DNA of 64,000 bases from Malania oleifera (lineage: Eukaryota; Streptophyta; Magnoliopsida; Santalales; Ximeniaceae), in the NCBI RefSeq assembly GCF_029873635.1, contig NC_080420.1, positions 121,404,719 through 121,468,718 on the forward strand. Direction: 5' to 3'. The notes beneath the pieces are model-generated. The model had not been told where the DNA came from, ran no database searches, and worked only from the letters and a program-made list of their open reading frames with translations. Both the position numbers and the translations under genes were made by a program. Within the stretch, counting starts at the first letter, position 1, and each line of letters opens with the position of its first letter. Shown here piece after piece: positions 47,606 to 60,737 of this stretch.

Positions 47606-50600
47606 TGTAATAACCCAGAAATAATAATAATAATAATAATAAGGTATATTAATTATTAATTAGTTAATTAAATAAATAAAATGAATAGTATTTTAATGAG
47701 AAAAAAAAACTAACTAGAATAAATATATATAGGTAATAAGTTATAGATACATATGTAATGTTATATTAATATATTATATATGTATATAGAAGACGTTAAC
47801 CTAAAAAGCTTCATGATTGCAGTTATCAGGGAGCGCCCCTGTATTTGGTCTCTGAGCTAGGGGTGAGCTAACGGTCGATTTGGCCAACTTCGGTTAATTA
47901 ACAGAATTAATTGAAATTTTTTATTAATGAGAACTGTTAACCGAACCGATTGAATAGAGGGGCCGAACCGAACCGAACCCGACAGAATTACCTTTTTGGG
48001 TAATTCGGTTAACCGAATTAATTTGAAATTAATTAATAAAGATATAATATAATTGTAGATTTTTTACCAAATACTAATTAACATATTAACAAATTAACAT
48101 ATATTAATTTGTATTTAAATTTTAATTAATTATTAAATCTGTTATTTCGGTAAACCGAATTAACATTCCTCTTAACCGAACCAATTAACCGAAATTTGTG
48201 AAACTATAACCGAACCGACCAATCCTGTATTCTTAACCAAACCAAACCGGCCAATTTCGATCAGTTAATTCGGTTAATTCGAGTTTCCCCGAATTATGCT
48301 CGCCCCTACTCTGAGCCCTCTTTCTCTTTCCACCTCACGCCTCCCCCTCTCCTCGTCTCCTCTCCCACTCTCCTCAATTTCTCGGCTGATATTCAGCCGA
48401 TCGAAATTAGAAAATACCGCTAGACTCCATTCTCTGCCACCAACATTCTACCGAAGTGGATTTGTCGTAAGAATAATGTAGGCATATCTCCTAGGGTAAG
48501 GTAAATTCTCATTTTTACCTTAATTTTTCTTAAATCATAAGTCAAATTGATGATCGAACACCACCACGAGAATCTAGGAATGATTCTCTACAAGTCTAGC
48601 AGAACGGATTTCTCGTGAGGTCATCGTAGGCATAGCCCCAAAATTAGGATAAGGGGGTTATTAAGGGATTAATTATTATTTAATTAATGTAGATTTGGAA
48701 TGTTAGAATATTGGGCATTCTAAGGTTGAACCTGGGCTATTAAATTCAAGATTCAGGTGAGCGTCGCTGGTATAATTTCGGGATCCCTACCGGTGTAGTT
48801 CAGGAAAACCAGGGTAAGTGGAGTATTTTAGAATTTTTAATGTTAATTTAGAGTATAAGAAATCTAGGAAGTAATAAACGAAAGTTATTATGAGAATTGA
48901 GTTGAATAATTTGGGATAAATGTGAATTTCAGGTTTTTTGGCTGCGAACGCTGAGAAGGCGTAGGAATTAGGTGTTTTTAGCAAGATCTCAGTAAGTTAG
49001 GTAAGGGGAATAAATTATAACAGTATTTTTTATATTATTGATTGAATGAATATGTGAAAAATGAAGTGATGATATTTTTCCCTGTGAAATTAGTATATTA
49101 TAAATATTAGATGAAAATTGTGTGGCTTGTGATGTATATTGAAAAATGTGAAATTTGATGATGAGTATTTTCTGAGATGAGAACTATCGATATGTTTGCT
49201 GGAAATGATGAAAATGATATATAAATACGTGTATAGAAATGATTTTTATGAAAATGGGAAAGTATGAATTATGATTTAAGTATGTTGAGAAGTATTGAAA
49301 AATGTAAAATGAGTTATATACTAACATGAGAATGAAATGAATATGAAAAGAAATATATATGTATTACTATGAAATGAATTTTGAAATGTGAGAATATTGT
49401 AATGTAAATTCTGCAATATGAACATTGAAATGTGAGAGTTGAAATATGAATATTGAAATGAGTATACTGGGAAATGTAAACATTGTAAAGTGCAAAAGTT
49501 GCAATGGGATCATTGGAAATATGATTGATGAAATGTCAAAACCGCATAATGATTATGGGTATGTGGTAATGATAACCTTAATGGATAGATATGGAAACCC
49601 TAATGATGGGTTGTGATATTGAGTACGGTACCGTTGCTAGTGGTGCTAATGCAACCATACGGACTCGTGCAACGTGTGGCATGATAGTCGATGGAGTTGT
49701 ATAGTAGAGTTGTTGTGCCCTATGAGTTCGGATCAGGGTTGTAGGTCGGCCAGTCGTACTATAGACATGGGATATGTGATATGATATTTTGATCTAACCA
49801 AGTCAGCCAACTGCGGTTAGATCCAACCTTTGGGTTGTACAACCCCGGCCATGGGGGGAAGCATGGTGTAGTGAATATCCTCAAGGCAGCCATGAGTTAC
49901 AGACACAAGTATATTGGTTATCAGGGACACTCATGAGATAGATGAAAATGGAAATGCAATGAAAATGGAAGTGCAATGAAAGAAAATGAGGGAAGAAATA
50001 GTGTGAGTTAATAATATAAATAAATGAGGCGAAGTAAAACTCTCCGCCTGAGGGCTCACTGAGTAAGGTGAATGCCCTAATAATTATTAGTTGCAGTTGA
50101 ACCCGAGTAATCGGGTAAGATTGCAAATAATATCAGAGCAAAGGGAAGCTACTTGTATGGGCGGGTAAGTTTTCCTATTCTCAGGAACTTCGCTAGTAAA
50201 CATGAGTTGTATATGAATGATTTTGGAAACGAAATTAAAAGCTTTTAAAAACTTGTGATGTATATCTATACGAGTATGAAAATGAACTTGTATACTTTCT
50301 CAGATGGAAATCATTTTAATGAGTATTTTGATAGAACTGAACTCATATTGCCACATACTGTAAATAATTTATTTCGTCTTACTGAGATGTGTCTCACCCA
50401 AATTATCTAAACTTTTTCAGGAAATAGAGACAGACTAGGTGATAGGGCTCTGAGATAGTGTGGAGTGGATACCCTAATATAGAGGGTGAGTGTTGGACTA
50501 GGGAGGTGTAATTCCCCTAGGGTGGTGTTGTTTTGGGTATGATAGAAATGTGTATGTTTATGTATAATGATACTCTGGGTATTGTATTGTAGATAGTTTG

Positions 50601-50770
50601 TATTTTATGACTTCCGCTATTAGGTTAATATAAATGAAATACCTGTTTACCCGGTGCCCAATGCGGGTCGGGTCATGTAAGTGGTATCAAAATTGTTGAC
50701 GTGGCTGATATATGATTGTTTAATATTATTTATATTAAAAAAAAATGGTATGAAAAATTGGGACGTCACA
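47606..50770 (+). mobile_element. Solo LTR, gypsy-type, carrying a hAT miniature element
   Basis: Starts TGTAATAACCC and ends GGGACGTCACA. Five-base duplications TATGT flank it at 47601-47605 and 50771-50775. About 2.7 kb without the inserted element. The CTGAGATGTGTCTCACCC segment at 50380 and the ending match other gypsy LTRs here, but the CTCGTCGACGAG motifs are absent, so it is a different family. Confidence 0.85.
47858..48308. mobile_element. hAT-type miniature element (451 bp)
   Basis: Terminal inverted repeat TAGGGGTGAGC / GCTCGCCCCTA (10 of 11 paired). Perfect 8-bp duplication CTCTGAGC at 47850-47857 and 48309-48316. Inside are many copies of CCGAACCGA and GGTTAATTCGG-like motifs on both strands. 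No transposase, so it is non-autonomous. Confidence 0.93.
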
Positions 50771-50775
50771 TATGT

Positions 50776-51540
50776 GTTTTTTCTTGTCACTACATTTCTA
50801 GATAAGCTCTTATCATGATCATATCTTATGTGTGTATATATATAAATACAAATGCACACACGAACAAATAGTCATAGTAGATCTATATTAATCAATGCTT
50901 ACATTACTTATGCAATTTATTTGTGAATTTTATCTCCCTCCACCAATCTTCTCTCTCTCTCATTTATGAGATGGGTTTTATATCCCTCTACCAATCTCTA
51001 GCTATTTATATATATAGCATGCATGAAATGATAGAATATATGTATGTTAATTATATGTTAATTAGCAGATAGTACATACATAGTTATTAGGGGTTTTATC
51101 CTTTGTTTTGAATTTTTGGGCTTGCATATGTAATATGGAACGAAAGTCAAAAAGGGGTTGGGTTCCAACTTCCACAGTTGAAGAAATGAAGCAATTGATT
51201 GATTGAGGGTGGGACTAGCTAGGAAGCAATCATGAGAGGTAGGTGGCAATGACTTAATTAAGTGTAACTCTTTATAGAAAGAGGGTGCAAAGCCCACACA
51301 CTGTTTGGAAGAAAATCGTATAGAGATATAGATAGATGAGATAGAAACCCATATGTATAATGATGATGAAATCATAGGCCCAAATCCCAATCATGACTAC
51401 ACTTGTGGCTTTTGTGTAGGCCGTGCACGCGTGATATGGCTTTGACATGCAAAGAGGATCCATCCCTTTCACATCCATCCAACTCACTTTGGTGGGATTC
51501 TATTCAAATTCATTAATTGATTTGCAACTTATGTGATATA
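50776..51540. other. Spacer, no gene recognised
   Basis: Two overlapping minus-strand frames (51058-51390 and 51272-51487) carry no motif I recognise and no splice context. Likely non-coding. Confidence 0.4.
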
Positions 51541-51548
51541 TGACTAGC

Positions 51549-51553
<5 letters not shown>

Positions 51554-51602
<49 letters not shown>
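51554..51602. repeat. (TA)n microsatellite
   Basis: Uninterrupted TA repeat of about 49 bases, followed by ACACACA. Confidence 0.95.
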
Positions 51603-51609
<7 letters not shown>

Positions 51610-52079
51610 TATATTCAAATAATTAGTTCACAGAGTGAAAATTTGGAATTTGTAAATGTGGAGATGGAGTTGGACTTATTATGTTAACGTCTATCAAAGG
51701 TGCAAAGGTATGAATGGTGAATTGTAGATATCATACAAATTATAGGAGGGCGAAATGAAAAGATTTAGATTAGAAGAGGTAAGGAGAGATACAGAGGGAA
51801 GAGTAAGGGAAGAAGAGAGTGAGAGAGAGAGAGATAGGGAGAGGGATCGACAGCATTAGGGTTTGTTTAGCATTGAGCTAATTGTATTATGTGTGTGAAG
51901 AGAGATCGCTTACAAGATTATTGTACTCCTTTTCATATTCCTTTGGGGTCAAAACTATATAAACTTTAAGGTTACAAATCATAAACTCAAGCCATAAATC
52001 CTGATCATAAATTATGTCTGTTTCTAAACATTAAAAATATTATATAAATTAAGACTGATTTTAAACATCAACATCTAAT

Positions 52080-52390
52080 TGTTATAGTTGATATGCTTTC
52101 TTGCCCAATGTCATGTACTTGGTGACTAGACGATCCCAGATGATTGGCAATATTTGTCGGCTAGTGACTGAGTGATCTCCATCGCCTAAATGACCACTTA
52201 TAATCTCCTAGCCTCGTCTAGTGATTGGGCGATTAACGTCACCTAATGGTCACGTGGCCTTTGTTGCCTAGGCGACTACTTGATATTCCTAATTCTCTTA
52301 GAAGTGAAACAACTCGCCTTACTGAAGCAATTTTTTCATTGTAACTCTTTAGGCGATTTTCTTAATTGGGTGATTTTCACCATTCCCTAT
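52080..52390. repeat. Segment rich in CTAGGCGA / GTGATTGGGCGA-like motifs
   Basis: At least six variants of a GTGACTNGGCGAT-like motif, for example near 52120, 52165, 52218 and 52268, in 300 bases. It recalls the motif clusters of the LTRs here and may be part of an LTR, but no ends were found. Confidence 0.35.
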
Positions 52391-52412
52391 AGAAGTACAA
52401 AAAGGTAGTACA

Positions 52413-52416
<4 letters not shown>

Positions 52417-52472
<56 letters not shown>
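52417..52472. repeat. (TA)n microsatellite
   Basis: Uninterrupted TA repeat of about 56 bases. Confidence 0.95.
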
Positions 52473-52474
<2 letters not shown>

Positions 52475-53549
52475 TTTGATGAGAGATAGTGAGAGAGTTA
52501 GTCAAAGATCAAGAAAATGTAAAGACTTTAGAGGGAGAATTAAGTTTTAGAATAAAATATATTAACCTCTCCTAAGTTTTGAGAAAAAGACATGAATCTC
52601 ACTTGAGATTTTAAACATTCGATCTCCCATAAAGTTTTCAAGAATTCCACATACCACTTCTAAAATTTGTCAAAAAGACATTGAAGACAATATACTCCCC
52701 TTATATTTGACAAAAAGAAAAGTTATTTGAGGTATAAATATCCCAAAAATAAAATGTCTGGGAAGGCCTGTATGATGTTTGAAATCTTAGGTCTCAAGAT
52801 AGGTCAGTGTCTTTTACCCTAAGTTTTAAAGTTCTAAAGAGAAAAACTCAAAACTTAGAGAGAAATTTTAAAAAAGATATTTAAGGCTCTTAAATCTCAC
52901 AAGTTGTTACATTTGAAAGCATTGATTTTGAACATTTGATTTAGATTTGTATAAATTTGAATAAAATTCAATATAATTTTGAATTATATTTTATCCAAAT
53001 CCACACAAATCCAAAGGGTTAATTAACTTACCTATAAATATGCTGCAATTATATTTTCTCCTTACTCCTAGCATTGTACCCTCTTCACTTATAACAAGAA
53101 TAAAATGGAATTGATTTATATAATTTTACATTTTTTGTTATGTAATTGTCATAGTAATTTGCTTGCAATTTATTTTGTCCGTGTAGACTAATTCTTAATT
53201 GATGATTTTTATTACTATTATTAGTGCATGAGGAAGTGATCCAAAATGCCATTGATCAAAAATGTTGTAAGCTTCATATTTTTGCCCTTGCCTTGAAAAC
53301 AATCTTTCACCAACTCTTCATGAGGCACAAGCAATTCATGCATATATTTTCAAAAAAAAAATGCACTACTGAAGTGCTCAGAAATATATTGAAATAGGTG
53401 GAATGAAAATTCAAAGCAAATTGCAACTTGGATACTCAACCACACTGTAGAGGAAAAGAACAAGTACTTACCCCTCTGAACATCATCCTCCTAGCCTTTA
53501 GTGGGGCTGTAGTCGTCCTTGCACTGGAGCATTTTTTTTTTTTAAAGAC

Positions 53550-53595
<46 letters not shown>

Positions 53596-53640
53596 GCCAG
53601 ATAATGGAAAAAACAAGGGATGAGAGAACAGAACATTGGA
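52473..53640. other. Spacer, no gene recognised
   Basis: AT-rich. Contains a (GA)n microsatellite at 53549-53593 and an A/T-run at 53531-53543. No reading frame with recognisable content. Confidence 0.5.
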
Positions 53641-53966
53641 TCTCTTTGTATAATTATTCATCTTTCAGGCATCAATAAATATTAGTACACCAACACAAGA
53701 AATAATGCTATAAATGAATCATTGATACAAATGAGGTGGTGGTGGTTTTAGTGTTATATAGAGAAAAAAAGAAATTGATGGAACAATGAATCATTACTGG
53801 ATCCATCTATTGAAGTAAGTTACTATTCCTCTTCCTCTGCTGCAAAAATATCCCGGTTACAAATGGTAAGACATGCAACTTCCAATGGCTTAGGTCTTGG
53901 TGGAATGGTTTGCGAAGATAAAGTTTGCCTGCGAAAGTTGGACTCGTTTCAGAGAGTAAAAATGGT
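53641..53966 (-). other. Probable Lon1 3' UTR
   Basis: Directly downstream of the Lon1 stop on the minus strand. No polyadenylation site could be fixed. Confidence 0.4.
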
Positions 53967-56900
53967 TTATTTTTCTGTATGCTGGTCATCACTAAAAGCC
54001 AAATCATATATCTCGCTGTAGGTATCTACAAAGTGAACATCAAGGCCTTCTTTGACATTTGCCGCAAGTTCGTCAAAATCCCGCCGGTTGGCTGAAGGAA
54101 ATATTAAAGTCTTCACGTCGCTCCTCCTCGCAGCTATTGTCTTCTCTTTCACCTGATTTTGTGCAAGACAATTATAGGTTAGTATTGAAGATGCACAAGG
54201 ATTCATGAAAAAGTGAAAGTACAATGCCATGATCAGCTAGTTGAAGACTTGTAGTTGGGTCAGACCCAGTAGAACTAATCCAAGTTTCCAATTTTGAACA
54301 TTTCTTTGAATTTAGAAGAGAAATTTTAAAACTACACAAAAATAGTGAAGAAAAAAATCGACAATAAGAAAGCTGAAAAAATTCCATTTGTTGGAAACAA
54401 GTTTACATACCCCACCAATGGGAAGGATCCGTCCTGTTAGGGTTACTTCCCCAGTCATTGCTAGGTCCTTCTTGACAGGCTTCTTCATGGCCAAGGACAG
54501 GAAGGATGTGATCATTGTGCATCCAGCACTAGGCCCATCCTTTGGGGTAGCCCCTGCAGGAACATGGAGATGGAGCTTGGAATTTGCAAAGAAGTGATTA
54601 TCAGGCACTTTGTCAAGCAATATTGCCCGAGCAAGAGTGTGAGCAATCTGGGCACTTTCCTTCATAACGTCTCCAAGTTGTCCAGTGAGATGAAGGGCAC
54701 CTTTCCCCTCCCCTTCCTCAACTTGAGTGGTCTCTATATACAGAGTCGAACCCCCCATTGCAGTCCAAGCAAGACCCATGACAACTCCAACTGGCGTCCG
54801 CTCATAGATGCGATCAGCATGGAAAACAGGTTTACCAACAAAATCTGATAAGTTGGTTGAGTCGATAGAGATTTTTTCCACTGCACTGGTTACATCACTT
54901 TCTTGAATTTTCTGAGTCTCTATCTTTTCCTGTCAAGGATATTACAAGTATCAGCAATCTCAATGTGTGAACATGACAGACTTCATGATTGAAGGACATG
55001 GATCATGTTTTCTCACTTAAAATACCAAAAATTAATTTATGCATGTACTAATTGAGGTGAAATTCAGAAACCACTGTTTAACATATTGACTGACCAGATC
55101 CTTCACTAAAATAGGGATCCCTTGTAGGTTCACTGTTCACTAGAAGGGTGAGCAGGATTGCATCAAGGATCATAACATTCTACTAACCAAATAATTGGCT
55201 ATTAAGTGTTCACAACTCAAAAATCACAAGCAGCTTATGCTAGAGCCCTAGCATGACAAAAAGAAGAACTGTTCAAATGGTTGCATTCCTAAATCAACGC
55301 AGCTTATAATGAAAACAGATATTAATGTACATTTAAACTTTAAAAAGACGTAATTTTTAACACAAGTCAGTCAACAAACAACTGTACAATATGAACATTA
55401 AAATTTTGCTAAACGAAAAGTCACAGCAAATAAATGTCAAACTACGAAGCAAGCCTCTCAACACTAATGTAAGCATCCAAACCGCCGTTTGTTCCATTAG
55501 TACATTATTATCACTAAGATCATTGTCGATGACTTCATTAAGCTCATCACAGAACTCATCATAACCATCGCCATTATTATCACCAAATGCATTAATATAT
55601 ATTCCATCTGCATTCTCAATGGCACCACTAAATAATCATCATCGAGCTAAATAAACTTCTGAGACCATAACTTCATTAGTATACAATAAACTAAATCATT
55701 TCCTAAGTTATCCATTTCTTGTATAAGTCATACCAGATAAAAACCAACACTATAAGGATAAGTAATTTAGTAAAGATTATAAAGCATAAATCTTATGATC
55801 CTACCCCAATCCTAGTACAATCGACCGATCTCACCAATCCTACTGATCCTACTGTGATCCTACAATTTGCAATCCAATAAATATTAAAATCATTTTGGCA
55901 CGATCCAGATAGCAATACTAACCACCATGGTAAGAAGCATGCCTCATTTCAGTTTCTTGAGTATTATCTGAAAAGAGGAAAATGCAATTCCAATTTCTGG
56001 GTGACGGCAATTATTTTTCAACAAATAGTCTTTGAATCTCATCCTTGAACAGTTAAAATGGGGAATTCTCTTACTGATTCTTCAGAACTTATTGATTTGT
56101 AACACACCTTTGAATCAGTTGTTTGGTCAGTGGGGCTTTGAATTTCGTCTGCTGAGGGATATGGCTGTGCTGTATCAGCTTCTGCAGAGCTTTCAGGGGC
56201 CTTCTCTTTACTGCTATCCTCTACTAATTCAGCTGCAGTCTCAGTTACACTTGATTCATTAACACATTCAGGTTGAGCTTCATCAGGTTCCACAACCTCA
56301 ACTCCAGCACCCGAAGGCTCATCCGTTACTCCTTGTCGCACAAGTTGCAAAGCAATCTGAAAGGCAATCAATTGAGTTTAGTATTAGTGCAATCTGAATG
56401 GAAATAAACTAAGTAAATCAAATCCATTGATTTCCACCCAAGCACAAAAAACCAAAATCAAATCCATTGATTTCTGCCCAAGCACAAAGAACCAAAATAC
56501 AAGTAGGGGAGTTTGCTCAAATTTTTGTGGGTGGGAGGTAAGTAATCTGTCTATTAAAGCCAGATTGTTAACCAAACCTTGCGGTAAATTTTCTCAATGT
56601 GTTTTTGAAGATTCCGAACTCCTGCTTCTCGACAATAGTTTTCTATCAAAGCTAGAAGAGCTGCATCAGTCACTTCAACCTGGAGAAATTCAGTAATTAA
56701 AATTTAAATCAACACATTAGTAGAGCTTACAAGAATTACACAGGTCAGGGCCCAAAAGAAAATTTTATGCAAAGCACTAACAAAAGCAAGCATTCCCAGT
56801 TACATTCCCAGTTATACATTTTGAGACTCATATTCAGAGTCAATAATTCATTTTTCTTTTTAAAATATAATATAAAGACAAGTAGTTTCATCAAAATGAA

Positions 56901-59900
56901 CTATATGAGCACAAATTTTGTTTCTAAATATTAGCGTGTGAATGTGTATAAGCACGCAGAGAGTGGGAAGAAAAAGGGCGGGGGAGAGACCTGATCAGGC
57001 TTGACACCGCAAGCTTCCCTAGTAGTCTTCTCCAAATAGTCTCTGGCAATATGCATTTTCTCATCAGTGATATATCCAGCAATGGCAATAACCTCCATTC
57101 TGTCCAAGAGAGGATTGGGTATCATCTCCACAACATTTGCTGTGCAGACAAACAGAACCTGCAAGAAAATATGTTTGTGCCATCATGACCATGTGCTGGT
57201 TATAATGTTATACATAGTGTTACAAAGTTATAATTTGTCATCATCTGGACTTATTCATGTGATCAAAGACATGAACGATGGAGGATGAGTAGGCTGCAGA
57301 CAAAATGAATGGTCAAATGAATTCCCATTTGCAACAGGCTCAAAACAGAGGTTGGCATGAAATTGTCATCTTCTTGTCATGGTCTGAGATAAGCTCACTA
57401 TGTTAGTAAAGGATCACGGCTACTTGTTGCCAAAATTAGAGTAGGGCCAAGTCTAATTTAGCAATGTTTCAAAAGGTGAAGGCATGAGGCGAGGCATTTT
57501 AACCCTTATGAAATAAAGTGTAAGCCTCTAGGCATTGAGGCATAAGCTTTTAGGGAATTTTATTTTTTAGATAAAAATAAGCAAAAAAATTACATATATT
57601 ATTCAAAATAAATAAAAATTAAGATAATTACACAATGTTTAAACTCCTTGGTGATACAAAAAAATACGTACTTGAATTCAGTTAGTAAATCAAGCCAACA
57701 GATAGATATAACAGTACAAAGTTTAGATTATTTTCATGATCTAAGATGCATCTCTCAATTATTTTGGAAAGGTCGAGGTTCAAGAGTTTTAGAAATCAAC
57801 TTGTATTAGGACACTCCCTTTCATATAACCATGTGAAGCCTCAGTGCATAATGTTTTGAACTTCTAGGGATTTGGCATTCAGATTGAATCTCAGGGTATT
57901 TTGGGCATGCCCTGTCTTGAGGCAAGCCTCAAAGACAGCCTTAATTAAGGCTTTTAAAACACTGCGATTTACAATTCCAACAAGATATTTTACATAACAG
58001 TTTTTTAAAAACTGTAGCAGATCAACTGGTCAATCCAGAAACTGGATATACATGTTCATGGCTCAAATGAGATTTTTCACTCTCCAAAATACAGGTCAAG
58101 CACAGAAAAACCAGAAAATTCGGCAAACTGTTGAGAACCAGGTTTTCACTTCTTCTGTGTCAGATATGTTTCTTTTACCATGACTCAAAACTAGAAGCAT
58201 TCCAGTTGGTTTCCACAGATCTGATCGTACTGCTCCGATCAATCATCGTTGATCACTAATTTCTACAGGATTTTGTTTCATTTGATTTCATCGAGAAATT
58301 GTGAGCTTCAGGGCAGAGGGAGAGAGACTGCAACAGATCAAGGCTGGAAAGTTGAAGTGCCTGAAAGTGCAATTTTTGAGAGAGGGAGCTCAGAATAGAG
58401 AGAGATTTTGGACCCAAGAAAAGAAACAAGCAGAGAAGAACCTGTGGTACAGAGAATAAAGATTGCTTGCCTTTCGAGCCCCTCTTCACATTTTCCAAGA
58501 AAAAAATTGGAAGTCATGCGAACACTTTGAAGTTGAATAAATAAAAGTTTGTGAAACAAAATGGCTGCATCTGTGGGACTCGAACTTCTGCCACCAACTA
58601 AGAAGGCTGTAAACCATTAGGTCTAAAAACTTAGTTTGCTGTCAAGTAATTTAAAGAGATACTTGTTCTAACATCAGGGTCGGTCAAACCATTCAATCCA
58701 CGAATCAGAATGCATAGGGTCCAGGGAAGGGGCAGACCACGATGGGTCTATAGTACACAGTCTTACCTTACACTTTTGCAAGAGGCTGTTTCCATGCCGC
58801 CAACCCATGACCTCTAAGTCACATGGCTACAACTTTACCATTGCGCCAAGGCTCCCCTTCCACAAACAAAAACTAAAGGAAGACAAAATTTTGATAGCCT
58901 GACAAGAAGTGGGTGGTTTCATTTTCTAAAATAGGTAATACGCAACAGGGAGATTACAGAAGAAATTGCTACAAAATTAGAAGCAGTGAGGTGAAGTAGA
59001 AAAGTGCTCGTAAAGTAACGACTGAAAGGGCTAAAATGCTGGGCTACAAAGCAACATGGTCAAATGACTCCAGCCAAAACAAAATTTTAAGAGAGACAAT
59101 GGCAACAAAAGAAAATATGAAATAACAAATGAGTGCATCAATGAGAGGCTTCAAATAAATTCATTGAAAATGGTTCAACAATTACCAAAAAATGCAAAAA
59201 TAGAAGCACTTTCACAAAGGTTTGAGGTAGCACACCAAATGGCTTCCATGTGACCTCAACTTTTCAAGGGTCTCAGTGAAAATCAGCCAAGTTTATTTCG
59301 TAAGTGAAAGAGGACAACTAACAAGAATGTGGTGCAAGGCAATTTCAAAAAAATGATAAAAAAATTTCAATGGTCAAATATTGTCCTTGATCCTCACAAG
59401 GGTCAAAAGGGATTCCTTCATCTAATCCCAATTTATGGGGATTAACCAATTAAGGCTCCGCTGATCTAAATTAGAGTACTGGACTGCACTCAAGTTTGAG
59501 CAATTTGAACGTCTAACCTAAGGAATTACCAGATTCAACAACATATTTTCCCCAATAAGATTTAAGACATCAAACCAGCCAGAGCCTAACCCATTACACT
59601 AGATTTAGAACTCAATTGGTAAAATCGCACAGAAATGTGTACTTCATCCCAATAACTAACCTTTGATAAGTCAATTGAAACATCAAGGTAGTGGTCTAGA
59701 AAATTAGCATTTTGCTCTGGATCAAGAAGCTCCAACATAGCACTTGCTGGATCACCGGCATGTCCCCTTCCCAACTGCCATTAAAAAAACAAAAACAAAA
59801 ACAAAAACAATAAGATGCAAACTGTCATGAAAATTAAAAATAAAAATTTATTTTCAAATATAATGAACAAGAATAGTGCAAATGTAAGTATGCTATGCTC

Positions 59901-60368
59901 AATTTACAGAGGTCCATGCTTTGCCAATACGAAATCAAAGACTTTCATTCTGCATCACAAGCTCACAACCATAACATACCCCAAAAAACACTCAGCTGAA
60001 TATAATGGAGTAAGCCAGCAAAATAATACCTTGTCAATCTCATCAATCAGAACAAGAGGATTAGCAGTTCCAACATTTTTTAGGCATTGAACCATCTTTC
60101 CAGGCATGGCACCAATATAGGTTCGACGATGGCCCTGAATGCAATTTTGGGGTTAAATGATGCAAGATGATATCCACATTATAACATTGTATAGCCATCT
60201 ATTCATTATTCTCACAGAATCAGAAGTTTTCGACAACCTTTATTTCAGCAACATCAGCTAATCCCCCAACTGAAAATCTGTAGAACTTGCGATTCAAGGC
60301 GCGTGCAATTGAACGACCAATGCTAGTTTTACCCACACCCGGTGGTCCCGAAAGACAGATGATCTTTC
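53967..60368 (-). CDS. LON1: Lon protease, mitochondrial Lon1 type (C-terminal 524 residues)
   Basis: ATP-dependent serine protease that degrades damaged proteins, known in plants for mitochondrial matrix quality control. Eight exons, minus strand: 60238-60368, 60030-60134, 59661-59774, 56991-57158, 56578-56679, 56108-56356, 54411-54929 and 53967-54152. All borders are GT-AG and the frame holds. AAA+ part: Walker A GPPGVGKT, Walker B VLIDEIDK, sensor region [19 protein letters not shown]. Then the alpha-helical part ([19 protein letters not shown]) and an acidic linker (83-residue exon). Protease part: catalytic Ser in GPSAGCTM and, 43 residues on, catalytic Lys in VKEKTIAA, the spacing known for Lon; they sit on different exons. 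Ends HTEK. Sequence fits plant Lon1 rather than the peroxisomal Lon2. The N-terminal substrate-binding domain is encoded to the right, outside the window. Confidence 0.94.
57462..57964. mobile_element. hAT-like miniature element in Lon1 intron
   Basis: Imperfect terminal inverted repeat CAATGTTTCAAAAG / CTTTTAAAACACTG. The flanking octamers TAATTTAG and CGATTTAC agree at only 5 of 8 positions. Subterminal GGCATGAGGCGAGGC and GAGGCAAGCCTC motifs are also inverted. About 500 bp, no coding. Confidence 0.65.
58564..58620 (-). other. tRNA-like T-arm relic in Lon1 intron
   Basis: Minus strand GTTCGAGTCCCAC resembles a tRNA T-loop/B box, but no full cloverleaf or acceptor stem pairs around it. Perhaps a second SINE head. 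Confidence 0.3.
58674..58857 (-). mobile_element. Au-type SINE in Lon1 intron
   Basis: Minus strand: tRNA-like head GGGGAGCCTTGGCGCAATGG (A-box region), then GGTCATGGGTTGG (B-box region), AACAGCCTCTTGCA, GTGTAAGGTAAGACTG, and a body with CTGCCCCTTCCCTGGACC. This layout is that of the Au SINE of plants. No target repeat established. Confidence 0.82.
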
Positions 60369-60737
60369 CTGCGATGTCACACCTTAACCGGATTAAATTG
60401 TGAATGAGCATACATGTTTAAAACCAAATTACCAGGTGGAAGATAACATTCTGCACAGTAATTAAGTAAGCCAGGTTGTAGCATATGTTCCATACTTCCA
60501 TGGAATGCAGATGCAGCCAGAACGACTGGCTCCTTAACAAATCAATAAATAAATAAATAAATAGATTGAACTTTGATAAAGTTTTTCATACTCAATTGAT
60601 TTAACATTTTTTCCCTAAGTTCTTATGTGTGCAGTGATTAATTACATGCCATCACCACCACCCCCAACTGCCCCGGCCCCTGCAGGTCACCTATTTTATC
60701 CTCCCCTTTCAGGGCTATATGGAGAAGCACATGAGCC

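Noticed and set aside
51058..51487. Minus-strand frames of 110 and 71 codons as a possible small gene
   Set aside because: No recognisable domain, overlapping frames and AT-rich spacer composition.
58564..58620. A functional tRNA gene
   Set aside because: The B-box-like sequence lacks matching stems and an acceptor end.
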